Source: Parerythrobacter aestuarii (GTDB lineage: Bacteria; Pseudomonadota; Alphaproteobacteria; Sphingomonadales; Sphingomonadaceae). From it: a DNA stretch of 64,000 nt. A program made the translations under genes and the position numbers. Location of the stretch: assembly GCF_030140925.1 (NCBI RefSeq), contig NZ_JARBWD010000001.1, positions 1,612,001-1,676,000 of the forward strand, in the 5' to 3' direction. The notes below the pieces were generated by a model. The model saw nothing but the letters and a program-made list of their open reading frames with translations. It was not told the origin of the DNA and searched no databases. Positions 16,415 to 26,349 of the stretch are shown piece by piece. Each line of letters starts with the position of its first letter. Within the stretch, counting starts at the first letter, position 1.

Positions 16415-19168
16415 ATGATCAACAAGTTCATGAAATCGATCTTCGGCTCGTCGAATGATCGCTACGTCAAATCGATCGGCAAGGTCGTCGACCAGGTCAA
16501 CGCGCTGGAAGAGCAGGTCAAGGCGCTCAGCGACGATGAGCTCAAGGCTCAGACGCAGAAATTCCGCGACCAGCTCGCCGATGGCAAGACCCTCGATGAC
16601 ATCCTCCCCGAAGCCTTCGCTACCGTTCGAGAAGCTTCGATCCGCGTGCTCGGAATGCGGCACTTCGATGTCCAGCTGGTCGGCGGTGTCGTGCTTCACC
16701 GTGGCGAAATTTCCGAAATGAAGACAGGCGAAGGCAAGACCCTCGTCGCGACGCTAGCCACCTATCTCAATGCCATCGAGGGCAAGGGCGTGCATGTCGT
16801 CACTGTCAACGATTACCTCGCCCGGCGCGACGCTGAATGGATGGGGCAACTCTACAACTGGCTCGGGCTTACGGTTGGAGTGATCGTACCAAACCTTTCC
16901 GAGATGGAGCGTCGCGAAGCCTACAATTCCGACATTACCTACGGGACCAACAACGAATTCGGCTTCGACTACTTGCGCGACAATATGAAGCACGAGCGCA
17001 GTGCCATGGTGCAGCGACCCTTCAATTTCGCCATCGTTGACGAAGTTGACTCGATCCTGATCGACGAAGCACGCACGCCGCTGATCATCTCTGGCCCGAC
17101 CGAGGACAAGACCGATCTTTACGTAACTGTCGATGCAGTCGTGAAGCAGATCGACCCGGAGTGGTATGAGGCTGACGAGAAGACCAAGAACATCAATTGG
17201 ACCGAAGAAGGCAACGAGGCGGTCGAGCAGATGCTCAAGGACGCCGGCCTGCTGGAAACCGACAACCTTTACGATGTCGAAAATACGCAGGTGGTTCACC
17301 ACCTCGACCAGGCCCTCAAGGCCAACATCATGTTCAAGAAGGACACTGACTACATCGTAAAGGACGACAAGGTCGTCATCATCGATGAGTTCACGGGACG
17401 CATGATGGATGGACGGCGCTGGTCGAATGGCCTGCACCAGGCCGTCGAAGCCAAGGAAGGTGTGAAGATCGAGCCTGAAAACCAGACCATGGCTTCGATC
17501 ACCTTCCAGAACTATTTCCGCATGTATCCCAAGCTCGCCGGCATGACTGGTACCGCTGCGACGGAAGCCTCGGAATTCTGGGACATCTACAAGATGAATG
17601 TGGTCGAGATTCCGACCAATGTTCCGGTCCAGCGGATCGACGAAGAAGACGAGTTCTACAAGAACACGCAGGACAAGTTCCAGGCCATCGCCAAGGCGAT
17701 CGCTGAGAAGAGCCAGATCGGCCAGCCAGTGCTGGTCGGTACGGTCTCGATCGAGAAATCCGAGTTGCTCAGCCAGTTCCTCGACAAGGAGGGCGTCAAA
17801 CACGCCGTCCTCAACGCCCGCTTCCATGAGAGCGAAGCGCATATCGTAGCCCAGGCGGGCCGATTGGGAGCGGTCACCATCGCTACAAACATGGCCGGCC
17901 GCGGGACAGACATCCAGCTCGGCGGTAACGTCGAGTTCCGGATCGAGGACGAGCTCAAGGATCTGGAAGAGGGTCCCAAGCGTGAAGCGGCGATCGATCG
18001 CATCAAGGCTGAAGTGAAAGCTGAACGCGAGAAGGTTCTCGAGGCTGGCGGTCTGTTCGTCCTCGGTACTGAACGCCATGAATCCCGCCGCATCGACAAC
18101 CAGCTGCGCGGGCGCTCGGGCCGTCAGGGCGACCCGGGCCTCAGCCGCTTTTACCTCTGCCTGGAGGACGACTTGCTGCGCATCTTCGGGCCGGACACGC
18201 TGTTCGCCCGGATGATGAACTCCAACCTCGAGGATGGTGAGGCGATCGGTTCGAAATGGCTCAGCAAGGCTATCGAGACCGCCCAGAAGAAGGTTGAAGC
18301 GCGCAACTACGACATCCGCAAGCAGGTCGTCGAATTCGACGACGTGATGAATGACCAGCGCAAGGTCATCTACGAACAGCGCGCTGAGATCATGGACAGT
18401 GAAGCCGTGGACGACGTCGTGATCGACATGCGCCATGACACGGTCAACGGTCTTGTCATGACTGCCTGTCCTCCCGGTTCTTATCCTGAGCAATGGGATA
18501 TCGAAGGGCTCAAGGAACGGGTCGAAGAAGTCCTCGGCCTGACTCCTCCGATCGAAGCGTGGATGGAAGAGGAAGCGATCGAGCCAGAAGTCTTCGAAGA
18601 ACGCATTCGCTCCGAGGCGGACGCAATCATGGAAGCCAAGATCGCCGCAACCGACGCCGGTATGTGGAAGCGGGTGGAGAAGGGCATCCTGCTCGACCGG
18701 CTCGATCATCACTGGAAGGAACACCTCGCGACGCTCGACGCGCTGCGGCAGGTGGTGTTCCTGCGCGCCTATGCGCAAAAGCAGCCGATCAACGAGTACA
18801 AGCAGGAAGCGTTTGGCCTGTTCGAAGGAATGCTGGACAAGCTGCGCGAGGATATCACCAGTATCCTGATCAAGAGCGAGTTCCGCATGGCTGCACCGCC
18901 ACAGCAGGAGCTGCCGGATTTACCGGATTTCCTCACCGGCCATATCGATCCGTTGACCGGTCTCGACAACTCCAACGATGGTGATGGCTCTGCCAACAGG
19001 CCCGAACTGTTTGGAGCACTTGCCGGTTCGTCGCGTGCGGCCTTTGGTCCGGGCGGCGCTGCCACCGTGACCGATAACCCCTATGCGGGGCAGGAGATCA
19101 GCCGCAATGCGCCGTGTCCTTGCGGATCAGGAAACAAGTACAAGCATTGCCACGGAGCGGCAGTCTAA
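16415..19168 (+). CDS. secA: Protein translocase ATPase SecA
   Basis: 917 residues. SecA is the motor that drives preproteins through SecYEG. Visible parts: Walker [14 protein letters not shown] near residue 105, [36 protein letters not shown] (DEAD-like box), the [11 protein letters not shown] segment, [27 protein letters not shown] and [11 protein letters not shown], and the C-terminal zinc-binding tail [18 protein letters not shown] that binds SecB. The length is normal for alphaproteobacteria. Monocistronic appearance, with terminators or opposing genes on either side. Confidence 0.98.
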   Translation: MINKFMKSIFGSSNDRYVKSIGKVVDQVNALEEQVKALSDDELKAQTQKFRDQLADGKTLDDILPEAFATVREASIRVLGMRHFDVQLVGGVVLHRGEISEMKTGEGKTLVATLATYLNAIEGKGVHVVTVNDYLARRDAEWMGQLYNWLGLTVGVIVPNLSEMERREAYNSDITYGTNNEFGFDYLRDNMKHERSAMVQRPFNFAIVDEVDSILIDEARTPLIISGPTEDKTDLYVTVDAVVKQIDPEWYEADEKTKNINWTEEGNEAVEQMLKDAGLLETDNLYDVENTQVVHHLDQALKANIMFKKDTDYIVKDDKVVIIDEFTGRMMDGRRWSNGLHQAVEAKEGVKIEPENQTMASITFQNYFRMYPKLAGMTGTAATEASEFWDIYKMNVVEIPTNVPVQRIDEEDEFYKNTQDKFQAIAKAIAEKSQIGQPVLVGTVSIEKSELLSQFLDKEGVKHAVLNARFHESEAHIVAQAGRLGAVTIATNMAGRGTDIQLGGNVEFRIEDELKDLEEGPKREAAIDRIKAEVKAEREKVLEAGGLFVLGTERHESRRIDNQLRGRSGRQGDPGLSRFYLCLEDDLLRIFGPDTLFARMMNSNLEDGEAIGSKWLSKAIETAQKKVEARNYDIRKQVVEFDDVMNDQRKVIYEQRAEIMDSEAVDDVVIDMRHDTVNGLVMTACPPGSYPEQWDIEGLKERVEEVLGLTPPIEAWMEEEAIEPEVFEERIRSEADAIMEAKIAATDAGMWKRVEKGILLDRLDHHWKEHLATLDALRQVVFLRAYAQKQPINEYKQEAFGLFEGMLDKLREDITSILIKSEFRMAAPPQQELPDLPDFLTGHIDPLTGLDNSNDGDGSANRPELFGALAGSSRAAFGPGGAATVTDNPYAGQEISRNAPCPCGSGNKYKHCHGAAV

Positions 19169-19184
19169 AGCGCTGCCTGCTCCG

Positions 19185-19790
19185 TCAGCGCGGCTGGCGG
19201 ACCATGGCTTCGAGCGGGGGCGATCCTTCCACGGAATGGATCATTTGCACCCGCTCGAAACCGCATGAGCCATAAAAGCCGCGATTGTCAGGGTTGGAAT
19301 TCTCGAGATAGGCCGGGACCCTCGCATCGTCGCAGGCGTCAAGCACAGGCTGGATGAGCTTGCGGCCAAGCCCCTTACCCTGTGCGCGCTGTCTCACGCC
19401 GATGGTAAAAAGATAGGCGTGGTCATAGCTGGGATGGTGAGATTCCATTGCCTCGACCGTGCGATTGATCCGGCGAAACCCGCCACGGCTGCTGCGCAAG
19501 CCCGCGAGCAGGACCGTTGGCATGGCGGCCAGGGGCAAGTCGCTGTTGCCACCCGGCAGCATCCACATCGCCGCGCCTTCGTCGCCGATCCGGTAGCAAA
19601 ATCCGCGGGGTGCGTAGAGATGCCGGGCTAGACCTTTGAAAGCGGTTCCCATCGCCTTCGTGTTGCCGAACAGCCAGCGGTTGAACGGATCGTTGGTGAA
19701 GGCATCTGTGGTAATGTCACCAAGCTGGTCTGCTTCGGGTTGCAGGACCCGGGTAAGCCCGTCGCCGAGCGTTATGTCGTCAGGTGTCAT
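19185..19790 (-). CDS. GNAT-family N-acetyltransferase
   Basis: 201 residues. The C-terminal half has the acetyl-CoA-binding motif A of GNAT enzymes, IGVRQRAQGKGLGRKLIQPVL (R-x-x-G-x-G/A form), followed by PAYLENSNPDNRGFYGSCGFERV, the usual beta-strand and helix of motif B. The N-terminal half (EADQLGDITTDAFTNDPFNRWLF) is of the type seen in small-molecule acetyltransferases. The substrate cannot be inferred. It converges on secA with only 16 bases between stops. Confidence 0.88.
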   Translation of the reverse strand: MTPDDITLGDGLTRVLQPEADQLGDITTDAFTNDPFNRWLFGNTKAMGTAFKGLARHLYAPRGFCYRIGDEGAAMWMLPGGNSDLPLAAMPTVLLAGLRSSRGGFRRINRTVEAMESHHPSYDHAYLFTIGVRQRAQGKGLGRKLIQPVLDACDDARVPAYLENSNPDNRGFYGSCGFERVQMIHSVEGSPPLEAMVRQPR

Positions 19791-19856
19791 TCCGTCCTCC
19801 CGCGCCGCGCGGCTTGTGGGCTAGCACTCGCGCCCCTGCACGTATAGGGACCGTGC

Positions 19857-20594
19857 ATGCCGCTGCTCGCTGCCGCTTTCCTCATCACAGCCATACTGTA
19901 TGCCAGCGTGGGGTTTGGCGGCGGTTCGACTTACAGCGCCCTGCTGGCGCTTGCCGGCTTCGACTATCGCCTTCTCCCGGTGCTGTCTCTCGTCTGCAAT
20001 ATCGCGGTGGTGGCGGGGAGCTCCGTGCGGTTCGCCCGGGCAGGCGTTACGCCGTGGAAAAGTGCCTTGGCCGTGACGGGCGTGGCTGCGCCCGCAGCCC
20101 TGCTGGGCGGTCTTACACCAATCGGAGAAGGGCAGTTCTTCCTGTTGCTGGGGAGTAGCCTGGTGCTGGCAGGCCTGGCGCTGTTTCTGCCGCACAGCTC
20201 CGTTGGAGCAGAGCCATCCCGGTTGGCCAAGGCGATGCCCTTGGTCGCGCTGCCACTGGGCTATCTGTCCGGTCTTGTCGGGATCGGCGGGGGTATCTTT
20301 CTCGCTCCGCTGCTGCACCTGACGCGCTGGAACGAAGCAAAGAGCATTGCAGCGACAGCGAGTCTCTTCATACTCATCAACTCGCTATTCGGTCTGATCG
20401 GTCAGTTGCTCAAGAATGGTCCGGATACGCTGGGATCAGCGGTCACGTTTGGCCTGCCGCTGATGATCGCAGTGGTCATCGGCGGCCAAATCGGGAGCCT
20501 GCTGGCGCTGAAAGTGTTCCCGGCCCGGGTCATCCGCTGGATGACGGCTGCGCTCACGATCTGGGTCGGATCGCGGCTCTTGCTGGGGCTTTAG
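19857..20594 (+). CDS. TSUP-family (TauE/SafE) permease
   Basis: 245 residues made almost entirely of hydrophobic helices (about eight), in two related halves. The N-terminus AAFLITAILYASVGFGGGSTYSALLAL and the second-half PLGYLSGLVGIGGGIFLAPLL carry the paired GxGGG motifs of TSUP transporters, which export sulfite, sulfoacetate or related organosulfur anions across the inner membrane. No sulfur-metabolism gene is adjacent, so the substrate is unknown. It is divergent from the GNAT gene across a 66-base gap that should hold both promoters. Confidence 0.88.
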   Translation: MPLLAAAFLITAILYASVGFGGGSTYSALLALAGFDYRLLPVLSLVCNIAVVAGSSVRFARAGVTPWKSALAVTGVAAPAALLGGLTPIGEGQFFLLLGSSLVLAGLALFLPHSSVGAEPSRLAKAMPLVALPLGYLSGLVGIGGGIFLAPLLHLTRWNEAKSIAATASLFILINSLFGLIGQLLKNGPDTLGSAVTFGLPLMIAVVIGGQIGSLLALKVFPARVIRWMTAALTIWVGSRLLLGL

Positions 20595-20601
20595 GAAAGA
20601 A

Positions 20602-20676
20602 TGGCTCCCCGAGTTGGATTCGAACCAACGACCAAGTGATTAACAGTCACCTACTCTACCGCTGAGCTATCGGGGA
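20602..20676 (-). tRNA. tRNA-Asn (anticodon GTT)
   Basis: Minus-strand cloverleaf with 7-bp acceptor stem TCCCCGA/TCGGGGA, D-arm AGCTCAGCGGTAGAGT, anticodon loop CTGTTAA reading GTT, T-arm GGTTCGAATCC, discriminator G and an encoded CCA end at 20602-20604. Confidence 0.97.
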
Positions 20677-20735
20677 GCAGCCCGTTTCCGAGCGAGCCGC
20701 GCGTATATGGAAGCCGATTCCGTTTGGCAAGCCCT

Positions 20736-21524
20736 TCAGGTGACGAATTGTTCGGCGACGATTCTTTCGTCCAGCGAATGCCCCGGATCGAACAGCAGAG
20801 TGAACTCCGAAGAGCGATCGATAGCGACGGAAACCTCCGCAACATCGCGATATTCACGCTGGTCGGCAACGGCCGCGACAGGGCGTTTGGCAGGCTCGAG
20901 TACGCGAAAGGTAATGTCGCTGTATTCGGGCAGGATCGCTCCTCGCCACCGGCGTGGGCGAAAGGCGCTGATCGGGGTGAGGGCAAGGACCTGCGAATCG
21001 AGCGGAAGGATCGGGCCGTTGGCGGACAGATTGTAAGCCGTCGAACCGACCGGTGTTGCAACCAGCACTCCATCGCAGACCAGCTCGGCAATGCGTACCT
21101 TGTCACCCACCAAGATTTCGATCTTGGCTGTCTGGCGCGTTTCACGCAGCAACGACACCTCATTGATCGCGAAGGTGGCATGTTGTCTGCCGTCTTGATC
21201 GGTCGCCACCATGCGCAGTGGCGCAACCGTTCGAGCAGAGGCACGGTTGATTGCGGCCAGCAAGTCGGCTCGTTTGCGTGGTCTGTTCATCAGGAACCCC
21301 ACAGTTCCGCGATTGATGCCATAGGCTGGCTTGACATCTCCAGCCTCAAGCATTGCATGCAGGGTCTGGAGCATGAAACCGTCGCCGCCGAGGACGACAA
21401 CAGCGTCGGCCTCCTCCAATGGCACGAATTGGAAATCTTGCGAAAGCTCTGCAGCCGCTTCCTGCGCGCGCTCGGTATCAGTCGCAAGCAGGGCCAGCGT
21501 TTTGATGTGATGATCCTTGGCCAA
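20736..21524 (-). CDS. nadK: NAD kinase
   Basis: 262 residues. It phosphorylates NAD to NADP with ATP or polyphosphate. The signature VVVLGGDGFMLQTLH near residue 42 is the GGDG catalytic loop, and GINRGTVGFLMN follows at the expected distance. Further conserved blocks are VCDGVLVATPVGSTAYNLSANGPIL, the NAD-binding loop, and the C-terminal beta-sandwich. Length is normal for the short bacterial form. It is divergent from the EAL gene and ends 60 bases from tRNA-Asn. Confidence 0.97.
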   Translation of the reverse strand: MAKDHHIKTLALLATDTERAQEAAAELSQDFQFVPLEEADAVVVLGGDGFMLQTLHAMLEAGDVKPAYGINRGTVGFLMNRPRKRADLLAAINRASARTVAPLRMVATDQDGRQHATFAINEVSLLRETRQTAKIEILVGDKVRIAELVCDGVLVATPVGSTAYNLSANGPILPLDSQVLALTPISAFRPRRWRGAILPEYSDITFRVLEPAKRPVAAVADQREYRDVAEVSVAIDRSSEFTLLFDPGHSLDERIVAEQFVT

Positions 21525-21643
21525 GCTGCCCCTCCCGGTTGTGCAACCGCGCCCTAACTATGAAGGACCGTGCCATTTGGCAACGCTCGCGGATTGGCAC
21601 GAGATTTCCTGACCGCTGCCGGTTAGGAAAGGGGGTGTCCGAA

Positions 21644-22435
21644 ATGAACCTCCTCGACCCACAGCTGGCCCGTGTGCTCGATCACTCACCTGATCTTGCC
21701 GCCGCGATCGGGCGTGGCGAGATCGAGACTGTGTATCAGCCTCAATATGGCTTGCCGGCCGAACAGGTGATCGGGGCTGAGGCGCTTGCCCGTTGGCAGC
21801 ACCCTGACCTGGGCGAGATAGGTGCGGGACCTTTGTTCGCCATCGCGGCGGAACAGGGAGCCAGGATTCGCCTGTCGCAACATATTGTCGACAATGCCTT
21901 CGCGGAGTTCGCCCGTTGGCCGGGGCAATTCCGCCTGTCCGTCAATGTCCTGCCGGAGGAAGTGGCGGCACCAGACTTTGCACCTGCGTTTCTTGCCCGT
22001 GTGAACGCATCGGGCATTGATCCTCGCAGGCTCACGCTTGAGATAACCGAAGAAGTCCTGCTGGGAGAACTCGCACGAGTGGCTGTCTCGCTTGATACGC
22101 TGCGCGAAGCCGGCCTCAGGATCGCTCTCGACGATTTCGGTGCAGGATTCTGCAACTTCCGGTATCTCAAGATCCTGCCGCTGGACTATCTCAAGCTCGA
22201 CCGCTCGATGGTCGACGGCATCGCCGCCGATGCGCGCGACCTTGCCGTGCTGCGCGGTATCATTGCAATGGCCAGCGCCCTGGACCTGCGTGTTATCGCC
22301 GAGGGGATCGAGACTGAACGGCAATTGGCGATTGTGACGCAGGAAGGATGCGACACTTTCCAGGGTTTCCTGCGCGCTGCGCCGATGCCAGCGGAGCGGT
22401 TTCGGGCCTTGCTTGAGGATCAGCTGGCGGTTTGA
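21644..22435 (+). CDS. EAL-domain cyclic-di-GMP phosphodiesterase (stand-alone)
   Basis: 263 residues from the ATG at 21644, preceded by a purine-rich AAAGGGGG. Essentially a single EAL domain with the catalytic set apparently complete: GAEALARW, SVNVLPEE (Asn), LTLEITEEV (Glu), LDDFGAGF (Asp-Asp), LKLDRSMV (Lys) and IAEGIET (Glu). It should hydrolyse cyclic di-GMP to pGpG and so favour motility over biofilm. There is no GGDEF, PAS, receiver or membrane segment, so control must come from expression or a partner protein. An upstream in-frame start at 21539 adds an unconserved leader. Confidence 0.9.
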   Translation: MNLLDPQLARVLDHSPDLAAAIGRGEIETVYQPQYGLPAEQVIGAEALARWQHPDLGEIGAGPLFAIAAEQGARIRLSQHIVDNAFAEFARWPGQFRLSVNVLPEEVAAPDFAPAFLARVNASGIDPRRLTLEITEEVLLGELARVAVSLDTLREAGLRIALDDFGAGFCNFRYLKILPLDYLKLDRSMVDGIAADARDLAVLRGIIAMASALDLRVIAEGIETERQLAIVTQEGCDTFQGFLRAAPMPAERFRALLEDQLAV

Positions 22436-25400
22436 GCCTTGCGATACCTGCGCACAACGCCGCTCAGGCCCTTGGTCAGCTGGAACAGGCCATTGAGGCG
22501 GCTCTGCGGATCGCCCCAGGCCCGGTTGATGACCAGTTTCATGTCGGGGCGCAGTTTGGCGGTGCCTTTGAGCCTGTCGACATAGGCAATAAGGCCGGGA
22601 CCGTCGGGGAAATCGTCCTTATGGAAGGTCACCAGCGTACCCTTCGCGCCAACATCGATCTTGGCGATATTTGCAGTGATTGCCTGGTGCTTGATCTCGA
22701 TCAGTCGGACAAGGTTCGCGGTGGCTTCGGGTAAGGGGCCGAAGCGATCGATCATCTCGGCCGCCAATGCTTCGATCTCGGCCTTATCCTGGGCCTGGTT
22801 CAGGCGGCGATAAAGCGCCATGCGAACAGCGAGGTCAGGGATGTACTCCTCCGAAATCATGATCGGCGCGTCGACGGTGATTTGCGGGCTGAGCGGATCG
22901 CGATCTTCAAGCAGCCCGGCGTCACCGGCCTTGGCGGCGAGGATCGCTTCCTCCAGCATCGACTGGTAAAGTTCGAACCCGACCTCGCGGATATGGCCCG
23001 ACTGCTCGTCGCCCAGCAGGTTGCCGGCACCGCGAATGTCGAGATCGTGGCTGGCGAGCTGGAACCCGGCACCCAGCGAATCGAGATCGCCCAGAACCTT
23101 GAGCCGCTTCTCCGCGACTTCGCTCAGCTGGGTGTCGGCGGCGTAGGTGAGATAAGCGTAGGCGCGCAGCTTCGAGCGCCCAACACGCCCCCGGAGCTGA
23201 TATAGCTGCGCGAGGCCGAAAATGTCGGCGCGGTGAATGATAATGGTGTTGGCATTGGGCAGGTCGAGCCCGCTTTCGACGATGGTAGTGGAGAGCAGCA
23301 CCTCGTACTTGCCCTCGTAGAAGGCGCTCATGCGCTTTTCGATCTCGCCAGCGCCCATCTGGCCATGCGCCGAGATTGCCTTGATCTCTGGCACATTGTC
23401 TCGCAGCCATTGTTCCACGCCTTCCATGTCGGAAATGCGAGGCACGACGATGAAGCTCTGCCCACCGCGATGATGTTCGCGCAGCAAGGCCTCGCGCATT
23501 ACCATGTCGTCCCATTCCATCACGTAGGTCCGGACCGCCAGGCGATCGACCGGCGGTGTCTGGATTGTGGAGAGTTCTCGCAATCCTGTCATCGCCATTT
23601 GTAGCGTGCGTGGGATCGGAGTTGCCGTAAGCGTCAGCATGTGAACATCCGCGCGCAATTGCTTGAGCTTCTCCTTGTGGGTCACTCCGAAGCGCTGTTC
23701 TTCGTCGACGATGACGAGGCCGAGGTTCTTGAACTCGGTCGATTTGCCCAGGATTGCATGAGTGCCGACGACGATATCCATATCGCCGTTCTTCAGGCCT
23801 TCGCGCGTGTCGCTGACTTCCTTGGCCGGGACGAGCCGGCTCAGGCGGCCAACCTTGAGGGGGAAACCGGCAAAACGTTCGGAGAAATTCTCGAAATGCT
23901 GGCGCGCCAGGAGGGTCGTAGGAGCTACAACGGCGACTTGCTGCCCGTTCATGGCGGCGACGAAGGCAGCGCGCAGGGCCACCTCGGTCTTGCCGAAGCC
24001 GACATCGCCGCAAACGAGCCGGTCCATTGGCTTGCCGCTCTCGAGGTCGCGCAGGACGTCGGCGATGGCCTGGTCCTGGTCGTCGGTTTCTTCCCACGGG
24101 AAGCGCTCGACGAACTGGTTGAAGGAGGATTCGTCGGTTGCGAGCACCGGAGCCTTGCGCAGGGCGCGGAGTGCGGCGGTCTTCATCAGCTCGCCGGCAA
24201 TTTCGCGGATCCGCTCGCGCATGGCGGCGCGGCGTCTTTGCCATGCTTCCCCGCCGAGGCGATCGAGCATCGCTGCATCTTCGGATGAGCCATAGCGACT
24301 GAGGACATCGATGTTCTCGACCGGGATGTAGAGCTTGTCACCGCCCTTGTATTCCAGCATCACGCAGTCGTGTTGGCTCTTGCCGACGGCGATGGGCTCA
24401 AGACCCAGGTACTTGCCGATCCCATGCTCGACATGGACCACCAGGTCACCGCGGTTCAATGTTTGAAGTTCGGCAAGGAACGCATCGGAATCCTTGCGTT
24501 TTTTCTTTCTGCGAACAAGGCGGTCGCCGAGCAGGTCCTGCTCGGTCAGCAACTCCATCTGGTCATTGGCAAAGCCGGTCTCGACCGGCAGGACCAGCGC
24601 GACAGGTGTACCTTTGGCGGACAGCCCAATTGCTTCCTGCCAGCTGTCCGCCAACTTGGTTTCGCAACCCGCCTCCGAGAGGATTGATGCGATGCGGCTG
24701 CGGCTGCCGGTTGAATAGGCAGCAAGGAGCGGACGCTTGCCCTGGTTTGCCAGTCCTTTGAGATGTTTGGCAGCGACTTCGTAGATGTTGTCACCGCGCC
24801 CGCGTTCAGGCGTGAAATCGCGCGCAGAGGCAAACCCGAAGTCGACTACGGTTTCGCTTTCAGGCTCGGCAAAGAGGGTGGTGCGGTGCGCCGGGGCCTG
24901 CTCCAGCAGGTCTCGCCATTCGTCTTGGGCCAGGTAGAGCGCCTGCGGATCGAGCGGGCGATAGCCTCCTTTGGCCTGCCCGGTCGCGTTGCTACGGCTT
25001 TCGCGATAGTCGGTGATATCCTTGAGACGTTCTTCGACCGCGCTGGTGGCGGCGCCATCGACGACTACCAGGTCATCTGCCCCGAGATGGTCGAACAGCG
25101 TCACTAGCCGGTCTTCGAACAGCGGCAGCCAGTGCTCCATCCCGGCAAGACGGCGTCCATCACTCACAGCTTCGTAGAGCGGGTCCTGCGTCGCCGCTGC
25201 ACCGAACAGCTCGCGGTACCGCCCGCGAAATCGCTTGATGCTGTCTTCGTCGAGCAAGGCTTCACTGGCGGGCAGCAGGAGGTGCGATCCGATGACCTCG
25301 GTGCTCATTTGCGTCGAGGGATCGAACAACCGCAGGCTCTCAAGCTCGTCGCCGAAGAAATCGAGCCGCAGTCCCTGCTCCAGACCCGAGGGGAAAATAT

Positions 25401-25908
25401 CGACGATCGAGCCCCGAATGGCGTATTCGCCGCTGTCGACCACTGTGTCGACGCGCGAATAACCTTGACGGCGGAGCAGGGCGGAAAGGCGCTCCATCCC
25501 GATCTCGGTTCCGACGGCAAATTCGCGCACGCTCTCGCGGATACGGAACGGTGTCAGGGCTCGTTGCAGTGCAGCGTTGACGGTGGTGACGAGCAATTGC
25601 GCGCCGGCCTTGCCCGCTTGCAGGCGATGCAGTGCGGCGAGCCGCTTGGCGCTGACGCTCAGCGCAGGGCTGGCGCGGTCATACGGTAGGCAGTCCCAGG
25701 CCGGATACTCGATGACCTCGAGTTCGGGTGCGAAGTATTTGGCTGCCTCGGTGACGGCATGCATGGCTGCTTCGTCTGGGGCGATGAATACCGCTCGACC
25801 CTTTGCTGCTCGGGCAAGATCGCTCACCACCAGCGGCTGCGCACCGCGCGCGACCGAAGCGAGGGTAAGCTGCTTGTCGGCTTTCAGGATGCGGGAGAGA
25901 TCGGGCAT
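22420..25908 (-). CDS. mfd: Transcription-repair coupling factor Mfd
   Basis: 1162 residues. It displaces RNA polymerase stalled at lesions and recruits UvrA. The order of domains is as expected: N-terminal UvrB-like modules, the polymerase-binding CarD-like domain (LVVHVEHGIGKYLGLE near 505), translocase motifs CGDVGFGKTEVALRAAF (Walker A, near 650), VDEEQRFGVTHKEKL, TLTATPIPRTLQMA, LRGRVGRSKLRAYAYL, and the C-terminal TRCF domain. The 3' end overlaps the EAL gene by 16 bases in convergent orientation. It lies downstream of sdhE on the same strand but after a terminator. Confidence 0.98.
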   Translation of the reverse strand: MPDLSRILKADKQLTLASVARGAQPLVVSDLARAAKGRAVFIAPDEAAMHAVTEAAKYFAPELEVIEYPAWDCLPYDRASPALSVSAKRLAALHRLQAGKAGAQLLVTTVNAALQRALTPFRIRESVREFAVGTEIGMERLSALLRRQGYSRVDTVVDSGEYAIRGSIVDIFPSGLEQGLRLDFFGDELESLRLFDPSTQMSTEVIGSHLLLPASEALLDEDSIKRFRGRYRELFGAAATQDPLYEAVSDGRRLAGMEHWLPLFEDRLVTLFDHLGADDLVVVDGAATSAVEERLKDITDYRESRSNATGQAKGGYRPLDPQALYLAQDEWRDLLEQAPAHRTTLFAEPESETVVDFGFASARDFTPERGRGDNIYEVAAKHLKGLANQGKRPLLAAYSTGSRSRIASILSEAGCETKLADSWQEAIGLSAKGTPVALVLPVETGFANDQMELLTEQDLLGDRLVRRKKKRKDSDAFLAELQTLNRGDLVVHVEHGIGKYLGLEPIAVGKSQHDCVMLEYKGGDKLYIPVENIDVLSRYGSSEDAAMLDRLGGEAWQRRRAAMRERIREIAGELMKTAALRALRKAPVLATDESSFNQFVERFPWEETDDQDQAIADVLRDLESGKPMDRLVCGDVGFGKTEVALRAAFVAAMNGQQVAVVAPTTLLARQHFENFSERFAGFPLKVGRLSRLVPAKEVSDTREGLKNGDMDIVVGTHAILGKSTEFKNLGLVIVDEEQRFGVTHKEKLKQLRADVHMLTLTATPIPRTLQMAMTGLRELSTIQTPPVDRLAVRTYVMEWDDMVMREALLREHHRGGQSFIVVPRISDMEGVEQWLRDNVPEIKAISAHGQMGAGEIEKRMSAFYEGKYEVLLSTTIVESGLDLPNANTIIIHRADIFGLAQLYQLRGRVGRSKLRAYAYLTYAADTQLSEVAEKRLKVLGDLDSLGAGFQLASHDLDIRGAGNLLGDEQSGHIREVGFELYQSMLEEAILAAKAGDAGLLEDRDPLSPQITVDAPIMISEEYIPDLAVRMALYRRLNQAQDKAEIEALAAEMIDRFGPLPEATANLVRLIEIKHQAITANIAKIDVGAKGTLVTFHKDDFPDGPGLIAYVDRLKGTAKLRPDMKLVINRAWGDPQSRLNGLFQLTKGLSGVVRRYRKAQTAS

Positions 25909-25931
25909 CGAAACGGGCTTTCCTGCATACG

Positions 25932-25963
25932 CAAAAGCCCCCTTCCGAGTTCGGGAGGGGGTG
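25932..25963 (-). terminator. Terminator between sdhE and mfd
   Basis: On the minus strand GCACCCCCTCCCGA pairs across a short loop with TCGGAAGGGGGC and is followed by TTTTG. It sits between the sdhE stop and the mfd start, so mfd probably has its own promoter or depends on read-through. Confidence 0.75.
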
Positions 25964-26026
25964 CAACGGATTGAATATGCGGCGGCGATAGCGGGTCCGA
26001 TGCGACCGCGCTACCCCGACCAAGGT

Positions 26027-26296
26027 TCAGCGTGGAATATCTACGTAATCGAGCTTGCGCATGGCATCCATCAGCGCACCGGCAAAGCTATCCGGCACCG
26101 GTTGTGTGCCGAGCGCCCACGCCATGATGTCGACGTCATCTTCATCGAGCAACGCTTCGAACCATGCCAGCTCGGTTTCGCTCCAGCCTGTGGCATAGCG
26201 ATCAAAGAACCCGCCGATCATGAAATCGGCCTCGCGTGTGCCGCGATGCCAGCCGCGAAACTTGGCCCGGGCGAGACGGGTGCTGAAGTCGGTCAT
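26027..26296 (-). CDS. sdhE: FAD assembly factor SdhE (succinate dehydrogenase assembly factor 2)
   Basis: 89 residues from the ATG at 26296. The helical DUF339/SdhE family is recognised by KFRGWHRGTREADFMIGGFFD, containing the conserved RG-x-x-E surface (here RGTRE) that promotes covalent flavinylation of SdhA and FrdA. Further blocks are ELAWFEALLDEDDVDIMAW. Length matches the family (about 85-95). Divergent from recG, a common alphaproteobacterial arrangement. Confidence 0.93.
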   Translation of the reverse strand: MTDFSTRLARAKFRGWHRGTREADFMIGGFFDRYATGWSETELAWFEALLDEDDVDIMAWALGTQPVPDSFAGALMDAMRKLDYVDIPR

Positions 26297-26349
26297 GCGG
26301 GCCGGGTAGGGCACTCGCAATGGGCGTGCAAGCGGCTATAGGTGCCATC

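Noticed and set aside
16754..18778. 674-codon open frame antisense to secA
   Set aside because: It is a mirror of the GC-rich secA codons; no ribosome site, no recognisable domain, and secA is unmistakable.
22922..24244. 440-codon frame within mfd
   Set aside because: Very Arg-rich, low-complexity shadow of the mfd frame on the same strand.
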